Positions 18,212 through 27,428 of a DNA stretch of 64,000 nucleotides are shown here, piece by piece. The notes below the pieces were generated by a model, which worked only from the letters and a program-made list of their open reading frames with translations, ran no database searches and was not told where the DNA came from. Every line of letters starts with the position of its first letter. Position 1 is the stretch's first letter. The stretch comes from Marinobacter sp. BGYM27 (GTDB taxonomy: Bacteria > Pseudomonadota > Gammaproteobacteria > Pseudomonadales > Oleiphilaceae), in assembly GCA_025153445.1 (NCBI GenBank), contig JANZNS010000003.1, forward strand, positions 537,490-601,489, in the 5' to 3' direction. Both the position numbers and the translations under genes were made by a program.

Positions 18212-18435
18212 ACTCGACAGCTCCTTTTTATTGACGTTCCTTCGTTAAACGCCGTAACGACCGGCGTTGAATCCTGAATCCGGATAACCGGTATCCTCCT
18301 GATATTAATTATTTGCGCTCATGCCGGAAAGTGACGTTATCTTCAGGCAAAATCCATTGACTGATCGATAACGCACTGTAACCGCTCTTTCTGGTATGAC
18401 AGGCTGATTCCGATATCGATCCCTGAGAACCAACA

Positions 18436-19365
18436 ATGGATTGCCCAGACATGCCCGACATTATTCTTCACCACTATGCCCTCTCGCCCTTTTCAGAAAA
18501 AATCCGCGTCATGCTCGGTTACACCGGTTTGCCTTGGCAGTCGGTTATCGTCCGGGAAATGCCTCCCCGACCGGAACTGGAAGTGCTGACAGGTGGCTAC
18601 CGCAAAATCCCGGTGATGCAGATCGGCGCGGACATTTTCTGCGATACCCGGGCAATAAGTGCAGAGATCGCGCGCATCAGCGGCAAACCGGAACTGGCGT
18701 TGGAAAATAATCCTGACGAGGTACAGCAGTTTGTGACTGAAGTGGATCTGGATATCTTTCTTGCGTGCATTATCGCGTTCAGCGGCCCGGGTATGTTGGT
18801 CAAACTGGTCAAGGAAACGTCTCTGATGAACACCTTCCGTTTCCTGCGGGACCGGATCGATATGGGCCGGCGCTCGCGGGTAAAAGCCCTGCCGCCCAAG
18901 GCAGCAAAAGAAAAAGTCTTGCGCCACATTGATCGTATGGAACACATGCTCAGCCATGACTTCCTGTTCGGCGACAGCCCCTGTATCGCGGATTTCTCGG
19001 CCTACCACAGCCTCTGGTATGTGTGCGATATCGCCAACAAGCCGGTGCTCGCGAAAGCACCACGGGTGAACGCGTGGATGGACAGAATGCGGGCATTAAA
19101 CCGCATTCAGCCACAGAATATCAGTGCCGGGGACGCTCTCAATACGGCGCACCAGGCAGAGCCGCGACCTGTCCGGAAGCCGTTGTCCGCTCACGCATCG
19201 GAGCAAAACGTGCGGATTACGCCGGATGACTACGGTCGAGTGCCGGTTATTGGCGAACTGATCGCCGAGGACGATAACGGCTGGATCGTCGCCCGCAACG
19301 ACCGCGCAGTGGGTCTGGTACACGTCCATCTGCCCAGGCAGGGCTTTTCGCTAAAACACCTGTAA
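18436..19365 (+). CDS. Glutathione S-transferase family protein
   Basis: Cytosolic protein of about 309 residues with an N-terminal thioredoxin-like GST domain (HHYALSPFSEKIRVMLGYTGL, a Ser-containing active-site region, then YRKIPVMQIGADIFCDTRAI with the cis-Pro) and an all-helical C-terminal GST domain (about residues 90-215, with DFLFGDSPCIADFSAYHSLWY). A further C-terminal segment of about 90 residues containing small beta strands is unusual for GSTs. ATG 18436 is used; ATG 18451 would remove five residues. Conjugation or thiol transfer is expected; the substrate is unknown. Confidence 0.85.
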   Translation: MDCPDMPDIILHHYALSPFSEKIRVMLGYTGLPWQSVIVREMPPRPELEVLTGGYRKIPVMQIGADIFCDTRAISAEIARISGKPELALENNPDEVQQFVTEVDLDIFLACIIAFSGPGMLVKLVKETSLMNTFRFLRDRIDMGRRSRVKALPPKAAKEKVLRHIDRMEHMLSHDFLFGDSPCIADFSAYHSLWYVCDIANKPVLAKAPRVNAWMDRMRALNRIQPQNISAGDALNTAHQAEPRPVRKPLSAHASEQNVRITPDDYGRVPVIGELIAEDDNGWIVARNDRAVGLVHVHLPRQGFSLKHL

Positions 19366-19455
19366 ACTTCCGTTATCTGAATTAAAAGCCAAACCTCGCT
19401 CTCAGCCCACCGGCTTGGGAGCGGGGCAGGAATAAAAGAAAAAGAAGGACCTTCA

Positions 19456-22254
19456 ATGCGTGCGCTTTCGCTGATAATGCTGGCCAGTCTGCCTGCGGCC
19501 GGGTGGAGCTATACTCTGGTTTCGCCGAACCCGACGGTGGTGCCCCACGACCAGCCCTATTTCACATCAGACATCCGTAACACCGAGCTGATCTACACCG
19601 AGAAAAACAAGCCGTTTGCGGAGCACGTGGCGGGGCTGGAGCTGTATCTCCAACCGGTCTATGAAGCCAGTTTTGGCTTTGAAATGAGCGAGCAACTCTC
19701 GGTAGGTCTTATCTCGGACTTCAACCAGATCGCCAACGGCTTCTCGACCCAGTTTCCGGTCAACCGTCAGATCAACTACGTGGGTGGCGCGTTGCAGGTG
19801 GATTATTTCACTACCACCTCCTGGCTCGACACGCTGATCTATCACGAGACCGCGCACAACTATCAGATCAATCCCCGAAACAATCCCGTCTCAAGCACGC
19901 TCTATGAGTGGTTCGGTGTCGGCTCGGTCATCACGCCGCTGATTCCGGCCATCACTCCCAACCTGTTTGAGTCATCGTTTATTCTTGAAGGCAATGCGGT
20001 GCTGAATGAATCCTGGCACGGCAACGGCGGCCGTTTGTACAACGGGCGTATGACGGCAATGACCCTGCAACAGGCCGAAAAGGGCGAGCTGACAGCCGGG
20101 TTGCTTTACAACGTACCATTGCGTTTCCCTTACGGCGAACGGCCCTATGTACTCGGTGGTCATTACCAGTACTTTCTGGCTGAAAGGTTTGGCCTGGGTA
20201 CAACAAACCGATACTTCTTCAACCGGTCCGCTTACTGGTACTGGCCGTTCATGGTCAACACACCAACCCTCGACACTTTTGATTTCCATTTCGACACGAC
20301 CATTGCCAAGTGGTCTGCGACCATGGCTAAAAGAGCGCAGGGGCTGGTAAAGGCAGAGGGCGAACCCGTCGGCTCATCCCAATACGCGCTGCCCTTGAGC
20401 AGTGACGCTGAGGAGATCTTTTTCCTGACCAGCCCGACCGGCGTCCGGGCGCCGGAGCTCGTCCGGATCGACAAACAAACCGGCGACATTACCCGCAAGC
20501 GGGTGGAGTATCCGTCTGGCAAGCTGGTCAAACAGAATGGCAGCATCTACTCCGTCTCCGGTCGCCCCGTGTCGCCCTGGCGCATCTATCAGGGACTGTT
20601 TGATGACGATGCCGTGCTGGTAGAAGGCACCGAGGGGCGCATTGTGCAGGGCACGCTCAGCGATGGCCGCAGTGTGTATTTCGACGTGTCCTCGTCCTAC
20701 AGTGAACCGCAGCTGTATGTGGGAGATACGTTCTACGGCGAGGTCAATTCATCCGTTTTGATCGGGCCGGACGATGCGCTCTACTATTTCCGTCAGGATG
20801 GCCGCCAGCGCACGCTCTACCGCAATCGGGATCCGTTGTTCAGTATTGAGGGCTACTATGGCCTGGTTGAAGATGTCGACTCGGAGGGCCGTGTTTACTT
20901 TGTCGCCAACACCGATCTTGGCTCAGGGCTGTTCCGTTTTGATGGTACAGGCATCGAACAGGTCTCCCCTGCAGACAATATCGCTGAGGCCCGATTGATC
21001 AATGATGAAACCTTGCTGGTAAAAGCGGTAAGCGCCGACGATTACTATTACGTTTATCAGCCGGTTCAGGTGGTCGACGGCGGGCCTGCCTCAACACATT
21101 TGTTCTGGGATGCCTCCGCCAACGACAGTAAAGACGATACCGCGACCTCATCGGCGAGTAACGATGTCCCGGCAATCGAAAGCGACACGCCACAACCGGC
21201 ACCGCCGATTGACCCCGTCGCCCTTGATCTCGACGAACCCTACAACGCGTTGCTCGGCCTGCGTTATCGCGGCAGCGATCTCTCGCTGTTCACCCTGACA
21301 CGTGACAACAATAACGGTGAGGACGACACCACGCTGGGCTATAGCCTGTTCGTCGAGTTCGCCGATCCACTGACCCAGAACTCGGTGTCGCTGTTTGCGC
21401 TTCGAGACGAGGACTGGTCCCAACTGGCGGGCCTGTCCTACGTTAATCGCCAGTATTTTGTGCTGGCCGGCATCAAGGCCTATGGCGTGATGGCAGAGGA
21501 TCTCGACGAACTCCTGCCCCCCGATGAATCGCGTGGTTTTGGCATGAGCGCCGAGTTGCGCCTGCCTTTTCTGGAAGCCGGCTACTGGTACGGCGAGCTG
21601 GGCGCATTCCATTATCTGGACTACCGGGAACTCGAACGCGAGCCGACAGGCCTGCAGCTCAATCTGAGCCGCATCACCCGCTTTGGGCACAGTCTGTATC
21701 CCAACAGTTTGTTTGCGGCCGAAGGCTTCGCGGTGGAAGATCGGGGAGACACCACGTCCGGCGGTAGCCTGGAGTTATCGACCGACTTTCCCTACGAGTT
21801 TTACGCCGGCGTCAGCGGCAAGTATGCCCGTAGCAGTGCCGATACGGTGAGCCAGTTCGAACGTCGCGGTGTGTATCTGGAAAACACGCCGGATCTCCTG
21901 AATGACGACCCGAGTATGGTGGTCATTCCGGGGCTGAATGGCGAAACCTATGCCCGGGAAGCCGCCTACGGCGAAGTGTATCTGTCCAAGGTCTTCAACT
22001 TCGACGCCTACGCCTTCAAGTTCCCGCTGTCCCTGCGCCGGGAAGCACTCAAATTGCGCTATCGCCGGGTCGACATCCGCGACCCCTCACGCATCGGGGA
22101 CGGCAGCTTCAATCAGTACGGGCTTGGCATCACCTTTGATGTGGTCGGCCTGAACATATTGCCGTTCCAGTTTGAAGCAGAATACGTTCACAACGATGAG
22201 ACTGCGCTGGCCGACAGTGATGTGATTGAAGCGAGGGTGTTGGTGGCGTTCTGA
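19456..22254 (+). CDS. Outer-membrane protein with HExxH and propeller-like domain
   Basis: Exported protein of 932 residues. A short signal peptide (to about residue 18) is followed by a region with a zinc-metallopeptidase motif H130-E131-T-A-H134 and a candidate third ligand in ILEGNAVLNE (E178). Residues of roughly 310-555 form repeated strand pairs like a TolB/NHL propeller (for example VYFVANTDLGSGLFRFDG). A Ser/Asp/Pro-rich linker follows near residue 560, and the last 330 residues alternate like an outer-membrane beta-barrel and end in Phe (RVLVAF). I infer a surface or periplasmic protease anchored by a barrel. The gene is alone and ends in a strong terminator. Confidence 0.72.
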   Translation: MRALSLIMLASLPAAGWSYTLVSPNPTVVPHDQPYFTSDIRNTELIYTEKNKPFAEHVAGLELYLQPVYEASFGFEMSEQLSVGLISDFNQIANGFSTQFPVNRQINYVGGALQVDYFTTTSWLDTLIYHETAHNYQINPRNNPVSSTLYEWFGVGSVITPLIPAITPNLFESSFILEGNAVLNESWHGNGGRLYNGRMTAMTLQQAEKGELTAGLLYNVPLRFPYGERPYVLGGHYQYFLAERFGLGTTNRYFFNRSAYWYWPFMVNTPTLDTFDFHFDTTIAKWSATMAKRAQGLVKAEGEPVGSSQYALPLSSDAEEIFFLTSPTGVRAPELVRIDKQTGDITRKRVEYPSGKLVKQNGSIYSVSGRPVSPWRIYQGLFDDDAVLVEGTEGRIVQGTLSDGRSVYFDVSSSYSEPQLYVGDTFYGEVNSSVLIGPDDALYYFRQDGRQRTLYRNRDPLFSIEGYYGLVEDVDSEGRVYFVANTDLGSGLFRFDGTGIEQVSPADNIAEARLINDETLLVKAVSADDYYYVYQPVQVVDGGPASTHLFWDASANDSKDDTATSSASNDVPAIESDTPQPAPPIDPVALDLDEPYNALLGLRYRGSDLSLFTLTRDNNNGEDDTTLGYSLFVEFADPLTQNSVSLFALRDEDWSQLAGLSYVNRQYFVLAGIKAYGVMAEDLDELLPPDESRGFGMSAELRLPFLEAGYWYGELGAFHYLDYRELEREPTGLQLNLSRITRFGHSLYPNSLFAAEGFAVEDRGDTTSGGSLELSTDFPYEFYAGVSGKYARSSADTVSQFERRGVYLENTPDLLNDDPSMVVIPGLNGETYAREAAYGEVYLSKVFNFDAYAFKFPLSLRREALKLRYRRVDIRDPSRIGDGSFNQYGLGITFDVVGLNILPFQFEAEYVHNDETALADSDVIEARVLVAF

Positions 22255-22269
22255 TATTGCCGCCCCACA

Positions 22270-22297
22270 AAAAGCCCTCGCGCTGGCGAGGGCTTTT
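22270..22297. terminator. Bidirectional rho-independent terminator
   Basis: A 12-base-pair perfect stem (AAAAGCCCTCGC with GCGAGGGCTTTT) around a GCTG tetraloop, with A/T runs at both ends. It lies between the convergent 932-residue protein gene and the LpoB cluster and can serve both. Confidence 0.9.
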
Positions 22298-22365
22298 GGT
22301 TGCTCCAGGACGATTGACGATATGTCACCTGACGCCCTGTTGGAGCATCCGTTTACCAGGTCCGT

Positions 22366-22965
22366 TTACCAGGACACCGCATCATTCGAGCCGCGTTTGA
22401 TAATCGGGGTTTCGTTTTCCCAAACGGCCAGCCCGCTGGTCAAATCCGTCATGGAGAGCTGGAAGTAGTATTCCACTTGCTGCTCATCCTCTACCTTGTG
22501 ATTGCGCTGGATGATCTTGCCGGACAGGCTCAGATCCGGTGCTTTCAGGGTACCTTTCTTCTGCACGCCGGACTGATCGAACTCATCGGAGTTGCGCAGC
22601 TCGCGGGCCTTTTCGTTCATTGCATCTTCAGCACCGTTCAGACCGACTGCTGTGGTGGTGATTACCTTGCCTGAACGCAGCAGGGCAACGCGGATTTTCT
22701 TGACCAGTTGATCAGTGTCGATCCGCTGCATGGTGTCGTTGGTAATCCGGCTGACCACCATGATGTAGCGCTCGCCAGATGGGTTATCGACAGCGCCGCT
22801 GGTCAGCAGATCCTGCACCGCGGCGTCTGCGGCGCGTTCAAAATCACGATAGTCCATGGTCATGGTGACCGGGCCATCATCCGCCGCAGGATCAACATAA
22901 CGGGTCGGGGTTGCGCAGGCCGCAAGCAAAGTGGAGCAGAGCACGGCGATTACTGTTTTTTTCAT
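22366..22965 (-). CDS. lpoB: Penicillin-binding protein activator LpoB
   Basis: Outer-membrane lipoprotein of 199 residues that reaches through the peptidoglycan to stimulate PBP1b. The lipobox is LLAAC with the modified Cys at C17. The globular part shows the LpoB pattern: TMDYRDFERAADAAVQDLL, YIMVVSRITNDTMQRIDTDQL and the late VEYYFQLSMTDLTSGLAVWENE. The Pro-rich linker seen in E. coli is very short here. It is the last gene of a three-gene minus-strand cluster with a YcfL-like and a COG3014 protein. Confidence 0.9.
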   Translation of the reverse strand: MKKTVIAVLCSTLLAACATPTRYVDPAADDGPVTMTMDYRDFERAADAAVQDLLTSGAVDNPSGERYIMVVSRITNDTMQRIDTDQLVKKIRVALLRSGKVITTTAVGLNGAEDAMNEKARELRNSDEFDQSGVQKKGTLKAPDLSLSGKIIQRNHKVEDEQQVEYYFQLSMTDLTSGLAVWENETPIIKRGSNDAVSW

Positions 22966-22977
22966 AACGTCGATTCC

Positions 22978-23403
22978 TTATCGGTCTTCACGCAAATGCA
23001 ACTGGAAGCTGACAGCACGCTCGTTAGGTGCTGACGCTGTAAAAAAGCGGGTCTGATTCTGCATCACCCTAGCCGTGTTGTAGCCCTCGCCCACACCTGG
23101 GACAACCATCCCTTCGGCATCAAACCAGGTGGCTTTCCACTCCATGTCCACGTTCTGATAGCCTTTGACCGAGAACTGGATTTTCAGGAGGCTACCGCCA
23201 CCGGGCAAGTCCACCCGCGATTGCAACAGCTCGCTGACGGTCAGGGCCTGACGGATTTCAGGGTCAACCTGAAGATCATCCCGTTGAACGTATTCCCGCT
23301 GGGGCTCAAGCGGCACGCAGGCCGATGTGACCAAGATGCCGGTCGCCATAAGCGCTACCAGCATGACCCGACTCAGAGTTCTGAACATAGTGTTTTCCTG
23401 CAT
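22978..23403 (-). CDS. YcfL family (DUF1425) lipoprotein
   Basis: Small envelope protein of 141 residues of the YcfL/DUF1425 family, whose gene sits beside lpoB in many gammaproteobacteria. It has a hydrophobic signal with a lipobox-like VTSAC, then beta-rich sequence with YQNVDMEWKATWFDAEGMVVPG and a C-terminal FQLHLRE. The start at 23403 has a strong AGGAGG six bases upstream; a second ATG at 23388 also has AGGA and would give a more typical signal. It lies 12 bases from lpoB, so the genes are co-transcribed. Its role is probably accessory to cell-wall synthesis, inferred from context. Confidence 0.82.
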   Translation of the reverse strand: MQENTMFRTLSRVMLVALMATGILVTSACVPLEPQREYVQRDDLQVDPEIRQALTVSELLQSRVDLPGGGSLLKIQFSVKGYQNVDMEWKATWFDAEGMVVPGVGEGYNTARVMQNQTRFFTASAPNERAVSFQLHLREDR

Positions 23404-23473
23404 CACTCCCCTCCTGTTCCGGCAGCCATTGCAGTCGCAGGCCACCGACATTGAATCCACTGCCCGAAGCAGG

Positions 23474-24955
23474 TCAGTTTTCACCGCGCTCAGGCAAGGT
23501 AAACTGCTGACCGGCATGTTGCCCCTGCAGGTCAAGCACCATGACCGTCGCCGGGCTTTGGGCTGTCGGGCGTTTCACATATACCAGAGTATACGGCCAG
23601 CTCGGCAGCGCCAGATGCCCCAGCGCACCTTGCTGGCTATCACTCAGCCGCAGTTCCCCGCTGGCAGGGCGTTCAAACCGGGTCGCTTCCCAATGATCCG
23701 GCATTGCCTGCCAGCCTCTGAGGTCCGCCTGGGTGGTGGCTATCGTATACAGAATGGACCCGAGCTGGCCTGCGGCGCCCAGCGATTCCGTTGCCTCATG
23801 CTGGAGCACCCCTTTGACGACGGCGGACGAAATCGAGCGTGCCAGAATGCTGGTAAATCGCGCCTGCATTTCCGTGCGGATCACCTTGCCCATGCTGGCA
23901 ACCAACTGAGTGTTGTAGCGGGTGTCATCATCACTGGTGGCGACTAAACTGCCGCCAACCGAGGTGCGATCGGTATAGCGGGGCAACGCGATGCCGGTAT
24001 ACACCACCGAGGCCCAGTCGCCATGGGACAGAAACAGCGGGATATCGAAACGGATCTCCTGCAGCACCGGGCCCAGACCGTTTTCATACACAAGCCAGAC
24101 CATCGGCGGCAGTGACTGGCGTGTTTGCTCGCCTGATGCCAGCGCTTCTGCCAGCTCCGCATCCGCAGCAATCGCAGGGTTGTTCGGCGCCATCTGCGCT
24201 ACCCGTTCAAGTGAGGTAGCCGCTCGCTCAAAATCAGAACGTCCCTCTCCACTCGCGAGAAAGTAAAGGCCGTGAAGATAGGTGCTCGAAGGCACAATAA
24301 ACCGGGGATAGACGCTCCAGCCTGCCGGGTCGCCGTATTTGTTGCGCAACACCCCCTGAATGCCATCGCTGTTGATGTTCTGCTCAACCGCCCGGGCATT
24401 ACCCGGGTCTTTCTGCAAGGCCCGGCGCTGTTCGGCAATCTCATCGGCAAAGTAATCCACGGCGCGACGCGTGCGGTCATCCGCACGATTGAACTCCACC
24501 CGTGCACTGGCATTGTCGCCCAGCGCGAGAAACGACAGCGCCTTGTAGGTGTTGACCAGAATGGCCTCTGACATCAACGCCCGGTAATCCCGGCTGGAAT
24601 CATTCACCAGCACCGACATGACATTTTCCGAAGCACTGGCCGCAAAACCCTCGGTATCGAGATACTTCATACCGCTCTCGGCACGGTCATAAACCGCGAT
24701 CGACCGCTTGTAATCTCCCTCCAGCCTCAGCGCTTCACCCTGATGCATGAGTTCCAGGACCTTGCCTTGCGGGGCTTTATCGTCATCTTTGTCCAGCCCC
24801 ATTGCCGCCGCTGCGCTTGGGTAGTCGCCCTTGTCATAAGCAGTATTGAACTGAGCCATTTGATCACGCTGGCTGAACGACGAGCAGCCGGCCATTGCGG
24901 CAACCAGAAAACACAGGCTGATCAGTTTGGAAGCTGGGGCGATGCACGTGGTCAT
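23474..24955 (-). CDS. COG3014 family lipoprotein
   Basis: Exported lipoprotein of 493 residues of the COG3014 family. The lipobox is AMAGC (C24). The N-terminal third has helical TPR-like pairs (FNTAYDKGDYPSAAAAMG; LEGDYKRSIAVYDRAE; ALGDNASARVEFNRADDR). The rest is beta-rich, with a conserved PMVWLVYENGLGPVLQEIRFDIPL segment. It is the first gene of the minus-strand trio with YcfL and LpoB, a recurrent gene order that implies a shared role in peptidoglycan synthesis control. The molecular function is unknown. Confidence 0.83.
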   Translation of the reverse strand: MTTCIAPASKLISLCFLVAAMAGCSSFSQRDQMAQFNTAYDKGDYPSAAAAMGLDKDDDKAPQGKVLELMHQGEALRLEGDYKRSIAVYDRAESGMKYLDTEGFAASASENVMSVLVNDSSRDYRALMSEAILVNTYKALSFLALGDNASARVEFNRADDRTRRAVDYFADEIAEQRRALQKDPGNARAVEQNINSDGIQGVLRNKYGDPAGWSVYPRFIVPSSTYLHGLYFLASGEGRSDFERAATSLERVAQMAPNNPAIAADAELAEALASGEQTRQSLPPMVWLVYENGLGPVLQEIRFDIPLFLSHGDWASVVYTGIALPRYTDRTSVGGSLVATSDDDTRYNTQLVASMGKVIRTEMQARFTSILARSISSAVVKGVLQHEATESLGAAGQLGSILYTIATTQADLRGWQAMPDHWEATRFERPASGELRLSDSQQGALGHLALPSWPYTLVYVKRPTAQSPATVMVLDLQGQHAGQQFTLPERGEN

Positions 24956-25227
24956 ATTGTCCTTAGCGGGGACAGGGCATTGGCGTATTGGGAAGCGGTT
25001 AGCCGGAGACGCGACTCACAGCCTCAAAATACTAGCCTAACAGGGGAAAACATTCCGTTAAAATCTCAACAGGATAGCGAGTCGGCGCGCGTAAAAGACC
25101 GGCTAGCGGCAAGAAAAAACTTGCCACGGTCAGCCCGGGCGGGCAGGATTCGCTGCTCGGAACAAAGGAACCGCTGATCAAGTCTGATGGCGGTTTCCAA
25201 GACACTCATCAGCGCAGGACAATCATC

Positions 25228-25506
25228 ATGGCACAAGCATCTGCACGCCACATTCTGGTCGACAGCGAAGCAAAATGTAATGAACTGAAAGCCGAAATCG
25301 AAGGCGGCAAGGACTTCGCTGAAGTCGCCAAGCAGCATTCAAGCTGCCCATCAGGCCGCAACGGCGGTGATCTGGGCACATTCGGACAGGGCCAAATGGT
25401 GCCTGAATTCGACAAAGTCGTATTCAACGATGAACTGAACAAGGTTCACGGCCCGGTGAAAACCCAGTTCGGTTATCACCTGCTGGAAATCACCAGCCGC
25501 AGCTGA
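25228..25506 (+). CDS. ppiC: Parvulin peptidyl-prolyl isomerase PpiC
   Basis: Single-domain parvulin of 92 residues that isomerises prolyl peptide bonds in the cytoplasm. The whole protein is one rotamase domain: ARHILVDSEAKCNEL, DFAEVAKQHSSCPSGRNGGDLGTFGQGQMVPEFDKVVF and the closing VKTQFGYHLLEI, with the active-site His, Cys and Met/Phe residues in place. There is no signal peptide. A strong terminator follows 30 bases after the stop. Confidence 0.95.
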   Translation: MAQASARHILVDSEAKCNELKAEIEGGKDFAEVAKQHSSCPSGRNGGDLGTFGQGQMVPEFDKVVFNDELNKVHGPVKTQFGYHLLEITSRS

Positions 25507-25536
25507 TCCCGTTCGATAGCCTGATCAGGCCATCGT

Positions 25537-25574
25537 AAAAGCCCCCGCCGGGATATGCCTGCGGGGGCTTTTTT
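25537..25574 (+). terminator. Rho-independent terminator of ppiC
   Basis: An eight-base-pair GC stem (GCCCCCGC/GCGGGGGC) with a 12-base loop is followed by six Ts and preceded by four As. It can stop ppiC transcription and, in reverse, the convergent dehydrogenase gene. Confidence 0.92.
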
Positions 25575-25592
25575 GTGCGCTGAACAAGAGGC

Positions 25593-26558
25593 TCAAACCA
25601 CCCAGCGTTCCAGAGTATTACCCTTCATCGCGTTCAGGTTATCCGCTGTCAGTTGCACCATCCGTTGACGGGCTTCCATGCTCGCCCAGGCGCTGTGGGG
25701 CGTCACAATCAAATTGGGTATGTCGTCCGCCAGCAGCGGGTTGCCGTTTACCGGCGGCTCTTCGGTCAGCACATCAAATCCGGCACCGCCAATCCGGCCG
25801 GCACGCAGCGCGTCTGCCAACGCCTGCTCGTCCACCAGCCCACCACGGCTGGTATTAATCAGCAGCGCGTGAGACTGCATTTTTGCCAGCTCATCAGCGC
25901 CGATCATGTTGCGGGTTTCATCCGTCAGCAGGCAGTGCAACGAGAGCACATCAACCTGAGGCAACAGCTCATCCAGCGGCACCCGCGGCACGCCTTTATC
26001 AATGCCCGGCGCATGACCCGGCCGCGCACCCAGCAATACTTTCATGCCAAAGGCCCGGGCCAGCTCCGCAACGCCCTGCCCCAGATCGCCATAGCCAAAG
26101 AGCCCGAGTGTCTTGCCTTCCAGCTCCATGATCGGATGATCCATCAGACAGAACTGTGGGCTGCGGGCCCATTCACCGGCCTGCACGTCTTTGTGGTAAT
26201 CCACCAGTCGCGTGGCCAGCGCCAGAATCAGTGTCATCGTATGCTGGGCCACGGTAGCCCGCCCATACTGGATCACGTTCACCACACGAACACCGGCGCT
26301 GGCGGCTGCGTCGAGATCGATATTGTTGGTCCCGGTCGCGGTTAACGCGATGAACTTCAATGACGGGTTCGCACTGAAATGGGATTCCCCCAGCACCACC
26401 TTGTTGGTGATGACGGTATCAAAGCCGGCAATGCGCTCGCTGATCTGATCCGGCGTTGTGCGGTCATGCAACACAAGCTCGTCGACCGCATCCCGGATAG
26501 GGCCGAGATCAACATCATCGCCCAGCGTGGCGGCATCCAGAAAAACAGCTTTCATCAT
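25593..26558 (-). CDS. D-2-hydroxyacid dehydrogenase (glycerate-type)
   Basis: NAD(P)H-dependent dehydrogenase of 321 residues in the D-isomer 2-hydroxyacid family, closest in pattern to hydroxypyruvate/glycerate dehydrogenase (HprA). The Rossmann motif is LGLFGYGDLGQGVAELA. Catalytic residues are in the usual motifs: Arg in LLINTSRGGLVDE, Glu in DVLTEEPP and His in NLIVTPHSAW. AAGGAA precedes ATG 26558. It is divergent from the methyltransferase gene. The exact substrate is inferred by resemblance only. Confidence 0.88.
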   Translation of the reverse strand: MMKAVFLDAATLGDDVDLGPIRDAVDELVLHDRTTPDQISERIAGFDTVITNKVVLGESHFSANPSLKFIALTATGTNNIDLDAAASAGVRVVNVIQYGRATVAQHTMTLILALATRLVDYHKDVQAGEWARSPQFCLMDHPIMELEGKTLGLFGYGDLGQGVAELARAFGMKVLLGARPGHAPGIDKGVPRVPLDELLPQVDVLSLHCLLTDETRNMIGADELAKMQSHALLINTSRGGLVDEQALADALRAGRIGGAGFDVLTEEPPVNGNPLLADDIPNLIVTPHSAWASMEARQRMVQLTADNLNAMKGNTLERWVV

Positions 26559-26720
26559 GGGGAGTTCCTTAACAGTGAGCCTTTATTTTTTTCAAGCTTA
26601 CACGCTGACTGCGCCCGCATCACCGAATCCGGGTTACCGTGATGACATGTCGGTGTACTCTTTCGATTCAGCCACCGCAGGTTCATACTGATCGAAAACG
26701 ATGACCTGCGAGGCGCAACT

Positions 26721-27380
26721 ATGGAACACGCATTCTGGCATTCCCGCTGGACGAAGAAGGAAATCGGGTTTCACGAAGGCTCCGTCAACCGCTACCTTCA
26801 CGAGTACTGGCCCGACATCGCCGGGAACACCAGTCAGACGGTGCTGGTGCCACTGTGCGGCAAATCCCGGGACATGTGGTGGTTACATGATCGCGGTCAT
26901 CCGGTTATGGGTATCGAGCTGAGCGCGATTGCCTGCAAAGACTTTTTTGAAGAGGCCGAATCCAAGGCCTTTGTGCAGCCCCGCCAGCCCTTTACCCGCT
27001 ATAGTCACGATGATCTGGAGCTCTGGTGCGGTGATTTTTTCCAACTGGTTCCGGACGATGTCCGTAACGTGCGCCTGGTCTACGACCGCGCTGCGTTGAT
27101 CGCGCTGCCGCCCGCCATGCGCAAGGAATATGCCGAACACCTGACGGCTATTCTGCCGGAACAAACCAGCATGCTGCTCATCACGCTGGACTACGATAAC
27201 GACGAAGTGAAAGGCCCGCCGTTCAATGTCAGCGATGACGAGGTGTACCGGCTTTATCTCAGTGGCTTTGATATCAAGCGTCTGACCAGTAATAAACTGG
27301 ATAAAGACCACCCCTTCATGACCCGAAAAGGCCTGGAGCACGCGACCGAAAGCGTTTTCATCTTGAAACGCAAAGCCTGA
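26721..27380 (+). CDS. tpm: Thiopurine S-methyltransferase family protein
   Basis: SAM-dependent methyltransferase of 219 residues of the bacterial TPMT family. It methylates thiopurines in vitro; in bacteria it has been linked to tellurite or selenite methylation. Key segments are FWHSRWTKKEIGFHEG at the N-terminus, the SAM-binding VLVPLCGKSRDMWWLHDRGH, VMGIELSAIAC, and YDRAALIALPPAMRKEYAEHL. Length and motif order match Pseudomonas TPMT closely. It precedes a spermidine-synthase-like gene by 48 bases and may share its transcript. Confidence 0.92.
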   Translation: MEHAFWHSRWTKKEIGFHEGSVNRYLHEYWPDIAGNTSQTVLVPLCGKSRDMWWLHDRGHPVMGIELSAIACKDFFEEAESKAFVQPRQPFTRYSHDDLELWCGDFFQLVPDDVRNVRLVYDRAALIALPPAMRKEYAEHLTAILPEQTSMLLITLDYDNDEVKGPPFNVSDDEVYRLYLSGFDIKRLTSNKLDKDHPFMTRKGLEHATESVFILKRKA

Positions 27381-27428
27381 ATGGTCATTGTTGTCGCCCC
27401 TGCATGAGACAGAGCGAAACCCGGACTG

